Assembly: GCA_965153455.1 (NCBI GenBank)
Contig: OZ234498.1
Span: 6,200,001-6,264,000, forward strand
DNA: 64,000 bases
Reading direction: 5' to 3'
From: Sphagnum compactum
Taxonomy: Eukaryota; Bryophyta; Sphagnopsida; Sphagnales
Below, one piece after another: positions 49,678 to 60,519 of this stretch. The notes under the pieces were generated by a model. The model ran no database searches. It had not been told where the DNA came from and saw only the letters and a list, made by a program, of their open reading frames with translations. The position numbers were made by a program, and so were the translations under genes. How positions within the stretch are numbered: the first letter of the stretch is position 1; every line of letters begins with the position of its first letter.

Positions 49678-49704
<27 letters not shown>
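49156..49704. other. AT-rich spacer with two (AT)n tracts
   Basis: An (AT)n run of about 41 bp lies at 49416-49456 and another at 49681-49709. The first gives a meaningless open frame on the - strand. Confidence 0.8.
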
Positions 49705-49713
<9 letters not shown>

Positions 49714-49900
49714 GGTTTCATATAGTTTCCAATAAATAATTATTTATGCCAATATCAATTTTAATTTAAATTAATATACATTTTATGGACATGAAAAGAC
49801 ACATGTTAATTTGTTTTCTTATATCCTTGGTGGGTAGGGAAAAGGAGTGAGGTAGTTAGGTTTGAAAATGAGGTAGTTGTTTTTGGAATTGTTTTTGGAA
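49705..49900 (+). repeat. Dispersed repeat family A, copy 2
   Basis: Direct-orientation partner of the inverted copy at 9860-10172. It begins at the edge of an (AT)n tract with TATGGTTTCATATAG, continues through ATATACATTTTATGGACATG and ends with the GTGAGGTAGTTAGG block. Confidence 0.75.
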
Positions 49901-52124
49901 ATGTTAAGGGATGATGATACAAAAAATTACAAATTTTTGAATTTTGTAAATAAGGAGCTTATGAAAGATTATGAAAAATCACTTGTATACTAGTTCTTCG
50001 AAAAATTTAGTCATTGGCATACAATTTTCAATCAAGTTTATTGCAAAATGAATAATTAAAAATCTAAAAATATTAATGTGAAATATGATTTTACATTTTA
50101 AATTCATCTACCATCTAAAGAATTTACAATTGTGACAATACAAATAGTCCTTCTTATTGTGCTTTCACAGTATGTTCCTTGATTCATCTCACCATCTAGT
50201 TCAATAGCTTTAAATTATTTTTAATATCAAATTTCCAATAAAAGCATTATTTAATATTCAAAATTTCAGAAACACAAATCATCTTCCATCCCCTAATGGG
50301 CAAGGCTTTTGTGTTTGTAACACATTGTTTCTTTATTTATATGAAACCTTTTTACCTATCTACATACCTACTCCACTCCCACCAAACTTACATACCTTTA
50401 CAAACATCTTGGAAAAACTTATGGTGGATGGTAAGGAAATCTTGCCCCTTTTTCTCCAACCCTTCTTGTATTGAATTAAAAGTATGAAATCTAAAGTTTT
50501 TGTTCCCTTTACCAAAAATTTCCTCAATCTTACCCTCACTTTGTTCACAAGAATTGCATCAATTGTGAATGAAATTGATCACAAAAATACAACTATCCAT
50601 ATATGGACATGAAATGTTGCCACATAACATGAATTATGTTGGAGTGGAATTTTCAATCCAAATAAACTAACGTATGCATGAACAAAATTGTGTTCATGGT
50701 GGCAAAGTTTTGCACACATTTAATTTCAACCATATGGAAACTTGATGACAAACCAACCAAATTGTGATTATGGATCAAATTTGTTGCACAATGTGTGTCT
50801 GACCATATGGATGCATTGAAGTACATGGATGAACTTTGACAAGATGGATACGATTGAACGTCAAAAATGGTATTGACTATTGACCTCATGGGTCACATGA
50901 AATTGATGGTAGAAATGATCCATATTACATGGATGGGAATATATGTTCACAATTGTTTTTTACATGGATGTAGTTACACATGAATGAAATGACATGAATG
51001 AAAATAATTCCAAAAATAAAAATGATAATATTGATGAAATTGGCATCATGGATGATGTAAATTATCACATGGATGAAAATTTAACATATGGACCAAATTA
51101 CACTCGAATGGGAATAAATTCCATAAATAAAAATCATATGTAGAGATGATTTTGATGCATGATCTATGCATGCATTATATTTTATATAGCATAATGATCT
51201 GAATATGTAATAAAATCATGCATAAAATACATTGTGCATACATATAAAGCTCATTAAGGGGTATTTTGCATTTCCCCCCCCACCTCCCCTTAGAAACCTA
51301 GTTACTTACATCATTCTTCTTGGGAGACGCTAAATATCCTCTGATGAGCTTTGTCCGGAGCCTATTTATAGATTGCTATGTGATGTTTGTGTATGGCATA
51401 ATTCTTGTCCATCACCAACACCATCAAGTTTGAATCCACATCATTAGGGAAACATAAATTAGTATGGAGCACTAACCTACTTCACACCCTTACAACAAAC
51501 AACAATGTTTATCATTATATTTATTTGATTTTTGCGAAACATTAGTCAAACCAACCACAGAAGCCGTCACATGGACACCCAAACAAAGTTCATTAGGCGG
51601 CATTTTGTGTGTCTTTCCAATTGTTTTTTCCTTGTTTTAAACACTTTTTAAAAAGAGAGCTTTCTCTCTCTTCTCTCTCTTTCTCTCTCTCTCTTGGAAG
51701 GAATCCATAATTTGAGGGGAATGTTTTGGGTCCCTTTTTGTTGTAGTTCACTTTTGTATATTATGCAAAGTTTGGTGGTTCTTTGTCGTCACCACCAAAA
51801 GAAAAAAGAAAAAGTAAGTACGGTTTCCAAAGGTGGATTTACAACTTGATACAAAGTGCCGTCGCTAGCAACTTTGGCGATTAAGCTTTCAAAGTTGCTG
51901 TTAGTGTCGGAGGGTGGCCTGTAAACCCCGTGATGTCATCTCATTTGGGAGGAAGTGAAGATCTAGGAAGGTATTGCACACATTCCATGTGAAACTTAAT
52001 CACATAAGCTTGGTAGCAGACTCTACACATAAATCCCATGAAAATGTTCTGTTCTCTCCCCCACTGATTCAGCTGTTGAGAGCCATGAAATTCAAGCACT
52101 TAAGTTAATGCATTCATATATACC
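49901..52124. other. AT-rich non-coding sequence
   Basis: No gene seen. A CT-rich tract (CTCTCTCTTCTCTCTCT) lies at about 51661-51695 and a C-rich tract at about 51276-51294. Confidence 0.5.
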
Positions 52125-52470
52125 ATACTCCCTGATCGGAAGATGCAGTACCAAATTGCTGAATAATTAATTAAATTTTAAATCTTAACTTTGGTACTTG
52201 GTTTTTTAATTCTGAAAATTTTGGCAGGTAATGATTTTAAAAAAATAACAAACACAATCTTTTAAAAGTTTTTGGGACCGGTTCGGTCTTGAGTTTTTGA
52301 AGTTCTGTGATTCAAACTTGACGGTTGAAATCTTGCAAATTCTTAAATTTATTAAAAATTTGGCACAAATAATGAATATTTTTTCAAAAATTAGACAAAA
52401 GGAAAAATAATTTAATTTATGTATGCTGAAAAATAATTGTTCAGGTAGTATGTATGGTATTTGTTTCTTC
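52125..52470 (+). repeat. Dispersed repeat family B, copy 2
   Basis: Diverged direct copy of 33170-33520, sharing TACTCCCTG, TAATTAATTAAAT, AAATCTTAACTT, AATTCTGAAAATTT and TTCTGTGATTCAAAC in the same order. Confidence 0.7.
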
Positions 52471-52559
52471 TGAACATCTTGTAAATGTTTATGGACTATA
52501 AAATTTGGGGGCCATTTTGTGGTTATGCATTGTTGTTGCATCAAAATGTGATGGTAGTA

Positions 52560-53090
52560 GTCTTGTTGGCCTGCCAATTTGAGGGCCAGATTGAACCAGC
52601 AGCACCCCACCAGTGCACCATTTGACTGCTTGGTTGCCTGGGTTGTGGATAAACATCAACTATAGTTAATATCTGGTTTCACCTTGGTAACCCATTCTGT
52701 AAGAAGTAGGATATATATATGTATAGGACAATTATGAGCAAGAAAAAGGGGGGTGACTGACTACTCAGTAACTAGATGGTTTATACCATCATCGGCCGTG
52801 TATGTCCATTTTAACATACATGTTTGCCGTTCTACATACATACCCACCAAAGGGCCTATATACTAGACCAACACTGGTTCATACAAAGGTAAAGCTGTTT
52901 TTACTACCTACCTACTTACTAACAACAACCCACTTGCAGTCTGAGGTTGTTAGTAGGTAGGTAATGAAAAAATCAAGTGAGGTAACCATGATGGTTAGCT
53001 ACGTAACTGAAACTCAACAGAAAACTATTTCTTGACCACTCAGCATCCATCCTTCATGTCTCTATGCAAGTGTTACCTGTTGACTCGGAA
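52560..53090 (-). repeat. Dispersed repeat family C, inverted copy
   Basis: The reverse complement matches 34925-35345: GATGGATGCTGAGTGGTCA, GTTTTCTGTTGAGTTTC, GTAGCTAACCAT, AACAACCTCAGACTGCAAG, ACCAAGGTGAAACCAGATA and TTATCCACAA, in order. Confidence 0.65.
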
Positions 53091-53659
53091 GGTATGTTTG
53101 CAGGCGTTTTAAATGGGAGAATTGGCCATGCCGACAGATTCTGTCATTTCCTACCTTCCTCTCCCTACTTTGTCATTTGGGGTTTTTAGCTTTTACCATG
53201 GTACCCGTGGTGAGTTCTTGGAGGGGGGTTTGGGGGGGGGGATTGAACCACCTTCTACACTGGGACCTTCACCTTCTTGAGGCCTCTCTAACAGGCTCAA
53301 TGTTTAATTTGGACTCAAATCTCTTGTAGTCCCTAGCCTGGTTCTGCAGCAGCAAGGTGGCTAACACTAATTATATTTTACAATTTGAAGGTTGTGTGCT
53401 TAAAATTTTCTATCAGATTTTGACCATGCCAAGCATGTATTTTTTATTTTTTCAAAAATTTAAAGAAATTTTGAAAAATAATTAACTAGTGCCTAACCAG
53501 GCTAGATATCAATACAGTACCCTAAAGGATTATATATTTATGATGTTTAAAAGCAACCCCCAAAAAAACTTTGGGCTTTTGACCATGATATGAACCGTGT
53601 GTAGGCTGTTGGTTCACTACCCATGTTCATAGGTTTTCCCATCATCCATGTTTATTATC
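53091..53659. other. Spacer before the chromovirus
   Basis: No gene seen; a G-rich run lies at about 53222-53240. Confidence 0.4.
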
Positions 53660-53790
53660 TATCTGGTCATGAAGAGGCTTTTAAGAGGCTACCTCTCACA
53701 CTTGGATCCGCTTTGGCGCTCTTTCATGCCCACACTTTCATTCACGCGCATTGCTAAACACCTACACTACCTACACATGGCAAACTGTGC
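53660..53790 (-). repeat. Possible 3' LTR remnant (direct repeat with 60520-60660)
   Basis: Partner of the repeat upstream of gag, lying beyond the integrase side of the element, as expected for the 3' LTR. The similarity fades on both sides, so the true LTR length is unknown. Confidence 0.5.
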
Positions 53791-54349
53791 GCTAGTACCC
53801 AAGTGGGACATGATTTGCGAGTTCATGCGGAGGAAGTTTGACTTCTCCACTCAAGGATGTGTCATTTTATTTGCATGCACCACCATCAATTTCACCTGAT
53901 CAAGCCTTAGAGTTTTTTGGTACGAGATTGATTCCAAATCCATTTGCGTTAGTTGCCACCTCCTTGATTTTCCTAGTCACTTCCTCTGCCACGAACCTTA
54001 GCCTTTTTGTAGTTGACCACACCCTCGAAAACCCTTAACCATGTATTCGTAAGAGTGGTTGTTTCTTTTATTTTGTGGGCGTTATCCCCCATTTTAGAGG
54101 TTGATGCCTTCATCAACACTTAGGCCATTTGCAAGTGGGTTTCTCTTTTTCTTCCAAGTTTTCTTCACCCTAAGTTCGTTTAAATTGAAGGTGATGGTGG
54201 GTATGAAAGGTCAAATGGTAAACCTTCTTCAACCTTGATAAGTTACCTTTTGGTTTTTCACACCACAAATGCACAACACTTGGAAAAAACCTTTCATTTC
54301 TCATGTGACAATTGAAATGAAAGGTTTTATTGCTTTATGGTTTTTGAGA

Positions 54350-54865
54350 TCACATGGGGAGCTTGATAGGTTCCTCTGTTTGGAAGGAAAATGCACTACC
54401 CACATTTCTACCACATGGGGAGCTTGATAGGCTGGTTGAACTCATAACCTTTCTTTTGTTTGGAGGGACGATTCGGTGGCCTGCACTTCTACCACATGGG
54501 GAGCTTGATCGGTTGCTTGAGCTTGTAGCCTTTTTTTTGTTTGGAAGGAAATTCCAACGGCCCACAATATTGCCATATGAGGAGCTTGATATGTTGTTTG
54601 AGCTTGCAATTTTTCTTTTATTTGGTTAGAAGATTCAGTAGCTTGCATTGCTATTATGTGGGGAGCTTGATGTGTTGCTTGAACTTGTAGTCTTTCTAAT
54701 GTTTGGATAGAAGATTTAAGAGCCTGCAAAGTTTCCACATGGGGAGCTTGATAGATTGCTTGAATTTGCAACCTTTCATTTGCTTGGACAAAAGATTCGA
54801 TGGCCCTCATTGTTGCTATGTGGGGTGTTTGATAAGCTACTTGAGCTTGTAATCTTTGTTCCCTC
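54350..54865 (-). repeat. Seven 81-bp repeats coding a 27-residue unit
   Basis: The motif CATGGGGAGCTTGAT or variants lies at 54353, 54414, 54495, 54576, 54657, 54738 and 54819. The last five steps are exactly 81 bp; the first is 61. On the - strand the frame is open over 54442-54810 (122 codons) and codes units such as KERLQVQATHQAPH and KEKLQAQTTYQAPH, each followed by about 13 more variable residues (often with ATESS or IESF). It is the same frame as the chromodomain, with two stops between (near 54879 and 54863). The conserved coding frame suggests a Gln-rich, helix-forming tail of the polyprotein. Confidence 0.85.
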
Positions 54866-55004
54866 TATTCCATTATATTCTACTTCTTTTGCTTGTGCAA
54901 CATGATTTCTTGCCTTTGCATGTTCTGTACGTAAACTAACACTACCACGATGTCTAGGAAGCATTGTTCACTTGGTGAATGGTGAATGGTGGGAGAAAAA
55001 AACC

Positions 55005-55190
55005 AATGCTTTGACTTGTTCACCATCTCAAGTAGGTGATTTAGGTGAATGGGTTTCATCCACATTGCCTCTTTATGATGGTGGCCCTTGTACTTTACTA
55101 GATACTTCTTACTTTTAAGGTGTGTTTGGCCTTACACAAAATATGCCTTTGATTTCAACTTCCAACCTATGTTCAATGGCATTTATTTTT
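55005..55190 (-). pseudogene. Integrase chromodomain
   Basis: After KINAIEHRLEVEIKGIF in one frame, a one-base shift gives KSKKYLVKYKGHHHKEAM and then WMKPIHLNHLLEMVNKS (55119-55007). This is the chromodomain pattern: Tyr-Leu-Val-Lys-aromatic-Lys-Gly, then Glu-Ala-x-Trp and a C-terminal helix. In chromoviruses it steers integration to marked chromatin. The first aromatic cage residue is not evident in the readable part. The frame runs on without interruption into the following region. Confidence 0.8.
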
Positions 55191-55226
55191 GGTCGCACCG
55201 TTTGCTTTCGATTTAGCCTCTATCCA

Positions 55227-56620
55227 TCACACAAACAACAATTTCAATTTTGAAACATGGAAGGTCAAATGTGACACAAAATTACTTGGTAACTTCAGGG
55301 TATACACATTGGGGTGTAGCTTATGCAAAATTTCATAAGGCCTTGCGTACTTGGTAGTGAAATGTGGGGTTAGTCCATTGAGCATTTTAAAATCCCGAAT
55401 GTTTAGCCACACATGTTGCCCAACCTCAAACTCCACATGCCTTCATGTTTTATTGGCATGCTTTTCATACCATTGTTGAGCCTATTCCAAGAGCTTCTTA
55501 GCTTGGGTGTACAAATCTTCATGCCCCTTGAACATCTTGACAACTTCTTTGGAATGGTCTTTTCATCCCATGGGGATGGCTAAGTCCATTGGCTTCCTAG
55601 CTTCTTTTCCTAACATTAATTCAAGCGGGGACATCTTCGTCATTGAATGCATTGTTGAGTTATAACAAAACTCTACGAGGCCTAATGTTCGCCCCAATTT
55701 TTTTTATCAGAGCTCACCTAGTTTTTGAGGTATTGGTTTAACACCCCATTTCAAATACTTCTTTGGAGTGGTCTTTTCAGCCCATGGGGATGGCTAAGTC
55801 CATTGGCTTCTTGGCTTATTTTCCTAACGTTAATTCAAACAAGGACATCTTCGTGGTTGAATGCATTGTTAAGTTATAACAAAACTCCGCCAGGCCTAAA
55901 TGTTTACCCCAATCTCTTTGATCAGCACTCACATAATTTTTGAAGTATTGGTTTAACACCCCAATGAACCCTTTCCATTTGGCCATCAATTTGCGGGTGA
56001 AATACTATATTAAATGACAATTTTGTGCCCACCTTTTGGAACAAATGTTTTTATAAGCCCACCATACACTTGGCATTTCTATCACTTATGATAAATTGAA
56101 GCATCCCATGGCGCCTCACCCACATATTGAAGAACAACTTTGTTGAATCAAAAGTCGCAATTGTCTTTGTTGGAGCCATTTTTGCCAACTTAAAAAATCG
56201 ATTGACCACCATCAGAATGGCGTCCATTCTATTCCATTCAAGCAATGTGTTATGAAATCCATAGAAACTTTCTCCCATGGTTCACTCGGGATCAATAGAG
56301 GTTTATATAATCCATATTTCTTTTTATAAATGGATTTCGTGTTTTAGCATTTTACATAGGTGCACAAAAAAATTTCTACATCTTCTTTCATCTCACGCCA
56401 GTAAAACCTTTTTCTTACGACCACCCTTGTGGTTCATTCCCCACAATGCACCACCATGGGCACATCATGCTCCTCTTGCATGATATTTGTGCGAAGCTTT
56501 TTTGTTGGCACATAAATTCGAAATTATTTCCACCTTAGTAATCCTTCCTTCAAGGTGATGTCTTTCACCTTCTTTTGCTCCCGCAACTCTTTGAAACATT
56601 GTTGTGCAAGTGAGTCTTGC
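55227..56620 (-). pseudogene. Chromovirus integrase
   Basis: The N-terminal zinc-binding part (56600-56300) is degenerate, with VVVRKRFYWREMKEDVEI and KYGLYKPLLIPSEPWEKV. The catalytic core starts with the first Asp in SMDFI (about 56262). A frameshift leads to ILMVVNRFFKLAKMAPTK and the second Asp in IISDRNAKC (about 56095). A further shift gives FHPQIDGQMERV with the Glu (about 55975). So all DDE residues are still present, but in different frames. The C-terminal part, MEFEVGQHVWLNIRDFK, KYARPYEILHKLHPNVY and LKLPSNFVSHLTFHVSKL (55436-55227), is open and typical. A 214-bp duplication interrupts the region between core and C-terminus. Confidence 0.85.
55543..55962 (-). repeat. Tandem duplication, period 214 bp
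   Basis: ACTTCTTTGGAATGGTCTTT at 55543 recurs at 55757 with one change. The following CCCATGGGGATGGCTAAGTC, TCGTCATTGAATGCATTGTT-like and TATTGGTTTAACACCCCA blocks recur in the same order to about 55962. It duplicates part of the integrase region, so the coding order is disrupted. Confidence 0.9.
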
Positions 56621-56676
56621 ACATAAACCTCCCATTATCTTCCTTTCAAGGCTGCTTTTTCCTTGGAAGATGGCCC

Positions 56677-57490
56677 TTAATGCCTGAGTTTTGCTTGGGG
56701 CTTTTCCACTTGAAATTCTTCCTTCCTAGTCAGTGCGTCAGGAACCACATTGTCCCATCCTAATTTATGAATCATTTCCACATCCAACAATGCCAAGGTA
56801 TTGTACCATCTTAGTTGTTTAGTTGAAGCTTTCAATTGAGTTTCAAAATATTTCAAGGAAATGTTGTTCATTAAAACCTTGGTCTTATGCATCCTTAGGA
56901 AATGTTGCCATGTTTTCAAACAAGATACAATAACGTACAACTCCTTTTAATGAATCGGCCATCATAATTATGCGCCATAAAGTGTTTTGGTTTCGAAGGT
57001 AATCAAGTGTCTTTCCTGCTTGAAGACTCCCCCAATAGTGAAAGCACTTTATGTCAGTGTGGATTTCAAATGATTTGGTGAAATTTAGAAACTTCAACAT
57101 AGTAGACGAAAGCTTCTCTTTCAAGTCCTCAAATGTTTTATGTTACTCCTCTTTCCATTCAAAAGATAATTCCTTTTTGAGGAGGTTTGAAAAAAGTTTT
57201 GCCTTTTCATGAGATAATTCATTTTTGTGAATCAACCATCATAGTTGTGCCCCATAAAGTTTTTTGCTTTTGAAGGTACTCAGGTGTCCCTCCTACATGA
57301 AGACTCCCCCAATAGCGTAATCACTCATGTTAGTGTGGATTTTAAATGGTTTGGTGAAGTCTACAAACTTCAATAGAAAGGCAGATAAAAACTTTTCTTT
57401 CAAATCCTCAAATGCCTTTTGTTGCTCTTCTTTCCATTTGAAAGATAACTCTTTTTTGAGGAGGTTTGAAAGCGGTTTTGCCATTTGGAA
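56677..57490 (-). pseudogene. Chromovirus RNase H, with an internal tandem duplication
   Basis: Between reverse transcriptase and integrase, 57484-57293 reads KPLSNLLKKELSFKWKEE, QQKAFEDLKEKFLSAF, DFTKPFKIHTNMSDYAIG. Where the family has catalytic Asp in a Thr-Asp-Ala-Ser motif, this copy has Thr-Asn-Met-Ser. The same segment is repeated downstream on the strand (57203-56952), where the motif reads HTDI and keeps an Asp but is otherwise frameshifted. The C-terminal RNase H part follows at 56940-56677 (MYVIVSCLKTWQHFLRMH, DVEMIHKLGWDNVVPDAL). The DNVVPDALTR sequence is the usual end of the RNase H domain before integrase. Confidence 0.8.
56952..57482 (-). repeat. Tandem duplication, period about 277 bp
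   Basis: 56952-57203 and 57229-57482 align along their whole length: GAATC(A/G)(A/G)CCATCATA, CATAAAGT, GACTCCCCCAATAG, GTCAGTGTGGATTT or GTTAGTGTGGATTT, TTTGAGGAGGTTTGAAA. About 25 bp separate them. It duplicates the start of RNase H. Confidence 0.9.
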
Positions 57491-57540
57491 AAACCTTTTA
57501 GTAGACTTTTAATAGAAGTTTGTTAGGCTTAGGAAAGATC

Positions 57541-58200
57541 AAATTCTTTTACCCGTGACTAATTTTTTTAAATCTTTTATGGCTTGCAACTTTTTAGGGT
57601 CAGGCTTCACGCCTTCCTTTGATAAGATATGCCCCATGAAGTTCATATTCTCCTAGGCAAATTCATTTTTCGCCCTTTTGGTAAAAAATTTATTCTATTG
57701 GAACTTGCTTAAAACATGTTCTAAATGTTTCACACACTTTTTCGTAATCTTGGAATATATTAAGATATCATCAATATAGATAATCATGAACTTGTCCAAT
57801 TTTTTGTGAAAGATGGAGCTCATGAACGTTGTGAACATTGATGGGGCATTACACAACCCAAGTGGCATCACCATGAACTCATACGAGCCATACCTGGTCC
57901 TCATAGCTGACTTTTCAACATCCTTGTCTACGATGTGGATTTCGTAATACCCAAATTTGAGATCAATTTGGCTAAAATATTGAACCCCATTAAGTCGATT
58001 TAATAGATTATGAATGGGAGGTAAAGGATAGTTGTTCTGAATGGTTATTTTGTTCAAAACATGTCCAACTTGCTATCCATTTTATTGACAACAAAATTGG
58101 TGCCCCATAAGGTGATTTGTTTTGTTGAATATATTACCCCTAATTGAAAAGGTTGTTTAAATTTTTTTTGAGCTTTTCCAGTTCCTTTGGTTTAACCTAT
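57541..58200 (-). pseudogene. Chromovirus reverse transcriptase
   Basis: This is the best-preserved part: 120 open codons at 57695-58057. It contains NNYPLPPIHNLLNRLNGV, FSQIDLKFGYYEIHI, KSAMRTRYGSYEFMVMPL, GLCNAPSMFTTFMSSIFH and the catalytic YIDDILIYSK (about 57780-57750). All three catalytic Asp positions appear intact in this piece. The beginning (58060-58200) and end (57690-57541) are interrupted by stops. The Phe-Gly-Tyr after Asp-Leu-Lys, where Ser-Gly-Tyr is usual, is a small oddity. Confidence 0.88.
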
Positions 58201-58353
58201 AGGGCGCTTTGGATGGCAGAGCCAAATCAAGAACCAATTATATTCTATGGTCAACCTTTTTACAAGGTGGAAGGCATCGGAAAGTTCATCTGTTAAAACC
58301 TTTGAAAATTTATTGAGTGAGTCCAAAATACGAGAAGGGGCTTGCCTTGCCCC

Positions 58354-58812
58354 TCATGGCTTAGGTTCCCTTTGGGAGACTTTCAAAAACATCAAAACCA
58401 AAAAACTAATCAACTCTAATTCACTAACCAAAACAACCAAGTTAACTCCAATTTCCGTTAATGAAAAATTGTATTCTACATCTAAGTTCATTAACTTAGA
58501 GCCAACTTTGGCATAGTCTCTCAGCTTACTTCCATTGTAAAAGATTTTTACTTTGTAGGCATCCAAAAATGTGTTCCCTAGGATTACATCAATTTTATCC
58601 AAGTCACATAGGGTGAAGTTCTCAAAAAATTGAACTCCCCCACAAAATAGCTTGACACTTAACACTACAAGAAGCGAGGGTCTAGCTATGCCTTGTGCTA
58701 ATTGCACCATGATGGGGTGTGCCACTAATATGGTTTTAATTCCCGATCGTTCTGCCACTTGCGAAGTCACAAACAAATTTGTTGCTACTAAATTCAAGAG
58801 ACAACACACCAA
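58354..58812 (-). pseudogene. Chromovirus aspartic protease
   Basis: The polyprotein protease region is open for 152 codons: LLNLVATNLFVTSQVAER, then LCDLDKIDVILGNTFLDA, which matches the second conserved segment of retropepsins. The active-site triad Asp-Thr/Ser-Gly, expected at the start, reads Asn-Leu-Val, so catalytic Asp and Gly are both replaced. It sits between gag and reverse transcriptase, as in other Ty3/gypsy elements. Confidence 0.75.
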
Positions 58813-58930
58813 TTTGTTATTTACATTTTAATTTTAACAAATTAGAGGCTTCACTTTTGTTGGCCCCTTTTTAAGCCACAAAACCCCTTAGAGAATGAAC
58901 TTACCTTGAGAAATGTAGTCATTTACCTAA

Positions 58931-60483
58931 GGTGGCTTGGGACAATCTTCCACCAAATTCTCGTGATTGTCACAATTGAAACATTTGATAGGTTTGGTTT
59001 TGCCTTTTTCACCATTAGTTCTTTACCCGACATCTTCATCTTATTGTTGTGAGACCCTAACTTACCTTGGCCCCACTTACGTTTGTTTCAACCTTTGTTT
59101 CCACTACCTTGGCCAACATGATGTTTCGAAATGACCCTGCTTCCAGTTTCAACCTTGGGGCATGAAGGGCCTGTGTCTTCTATGCACTCCACCACCTTCA
59201 TCAAACCTTGGCAAGTGTTTGGGATGTCTATCTTTTGATAGACAATTTTTTGGGCCCCAAGGTTTTGAATTGCGCAAAAAGATCAACTTCTTGGTGTACT
59301 CCTTTTTCAGGGGACCATAGTTAGCATCCGATTGAAGTTTTGGACATAGCTCAACAGAGAGCCCGCCCCATCCCCTTGGGCTAACTCCAAGAGGTCCATA
59401 TTGTCCCTAAACACCAAGTGGTGTAGCATGAACCTCTTGTTCAATTGCAACTTGAACTCGTCCCATGTGAAGATTTCAAGGAGTTTGGGTGTCTCTTATT
59501 TCTAGGACATCCACCAATCCCATGCATGTTCTTTGAAGAAGGTTTGAGCGAAATGGATTTGTTCTTTATCCATCTAGAGGGGTTGAGTTTCCATGTACGT
59601 TTTAATTTGGTGCAGTCAGGGGTTGAGTTTCCATGTATGTTTCAATTTGGTGCAGTCATGGCTGCACTTTTTTTATTTTGGTTTCCTTCCCTACAAAGGA
59701 GTCCAACAACCTTGCCTTGATGATGGTGACCTTGGTAAAGCCCCCAATTGGGGTGGTGTTGATGACACCCAATCCTTCCACGATGTGGTTCATGAGCTTC
59801 GTAGTCTCATTCTGCTATGATGCAGTTTTGCCTTGTTGCACCATGAGGGTTCAAAATATATTGAGGAGGGCTAGGAACTCTTGGGATGTCTTGTTTGGCT
59901 CCTTTTGGTTCACCTCCTCCTTTCAGACTTTATGAACTTTGTCCACCTTGGGACGCTCTAGGGCATGTTTGCCCCCATTCCCTTCTTGGGCTAATTATTT
60001 AAAGGGAGGACTAACAAAGAATCACTATCCCTATTGGACTTCTTTGACGAATGCAAGTCCATGTGCACCGACTTTTCACTCGGATTGAGAATTGTTTGTT
60101 TCTTCTTGTTTTTTGTTGTAACCGCAGGAGTCCTTTTTGTTGACAAGCCTACACTTGCTTTGGTTCCTCCTTTGCTTTTGGTGATTAGGGAAAGAGTCCT
60201 CTCTTGGGCCAACACTTTGCTTGGCCCAACCTCATCCTTCCCTTTTGTCTTCTTTTTCTTGGTTTTACGGGGAGTGGTTATTGTGGTTTCCTTTTCCACC
60301 AAATTCCCTTAGGCTTCAAACCTTCTCATCACGTAATTTGTCTTTTATCATGACCTTCCCTACGGTGGCCAATTTTTCAAAGGTTATGACGTCCTTCTTT
60401 TTTTCCTTTTTTGTCTTGTAGTTCCTCTTGGCCTTGGGCTCCACTACCGCCGTTGTGTTCTATATGGGTTCTTTTGAGGCCAT
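58931..60483 (-). pseudogene. Chromovirus gag (capsid/nucleocapsid)
   Basis: A start codon at 60483 opens a Lys-rich N-terminus (VVEPKAKRNYKTKKEKKK, then VITFEKLATVGKVMIKD), with a stop early on and a frameshift near 60310. The capsid core is seen at about 59475-59290: WDEFKLQLNKRFMLHHLV, ELAQGDGAGSLLSYVQNF and RMLTMVPLKKEY, matching the gag domain of plant Ty3/gypsy elements. The nucleocapsid zinc knuckle at 58985-58941 reads KCFNCDNHENLVEDC. The three Cys are kept but the His of CCHC is Asn, so metal binding is doubtful. A 40-bp tandem duplication lies inside at 59581-59660. Confidence 0.8.
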
Positions 60484-60519
60484 TTGCTTTAGGAAGAATC
60501 ACCCTTTTCATGTTTTAGA

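Noticed and set aside
54354-54629. A 91-codon + strand frame with repeats
   Set aside because: Antisense of the 27-residue repeats; the - strand frame is longer and continuous with the chromodomain.
54353-54830. Regularly spaced repeats that could look like a CRISPR array
   Set aside because: The whole 81-bp unit is conserved, there are no unique spacers, and the units code for protein in one frame. The context is a eukaryotic retrotransposon.
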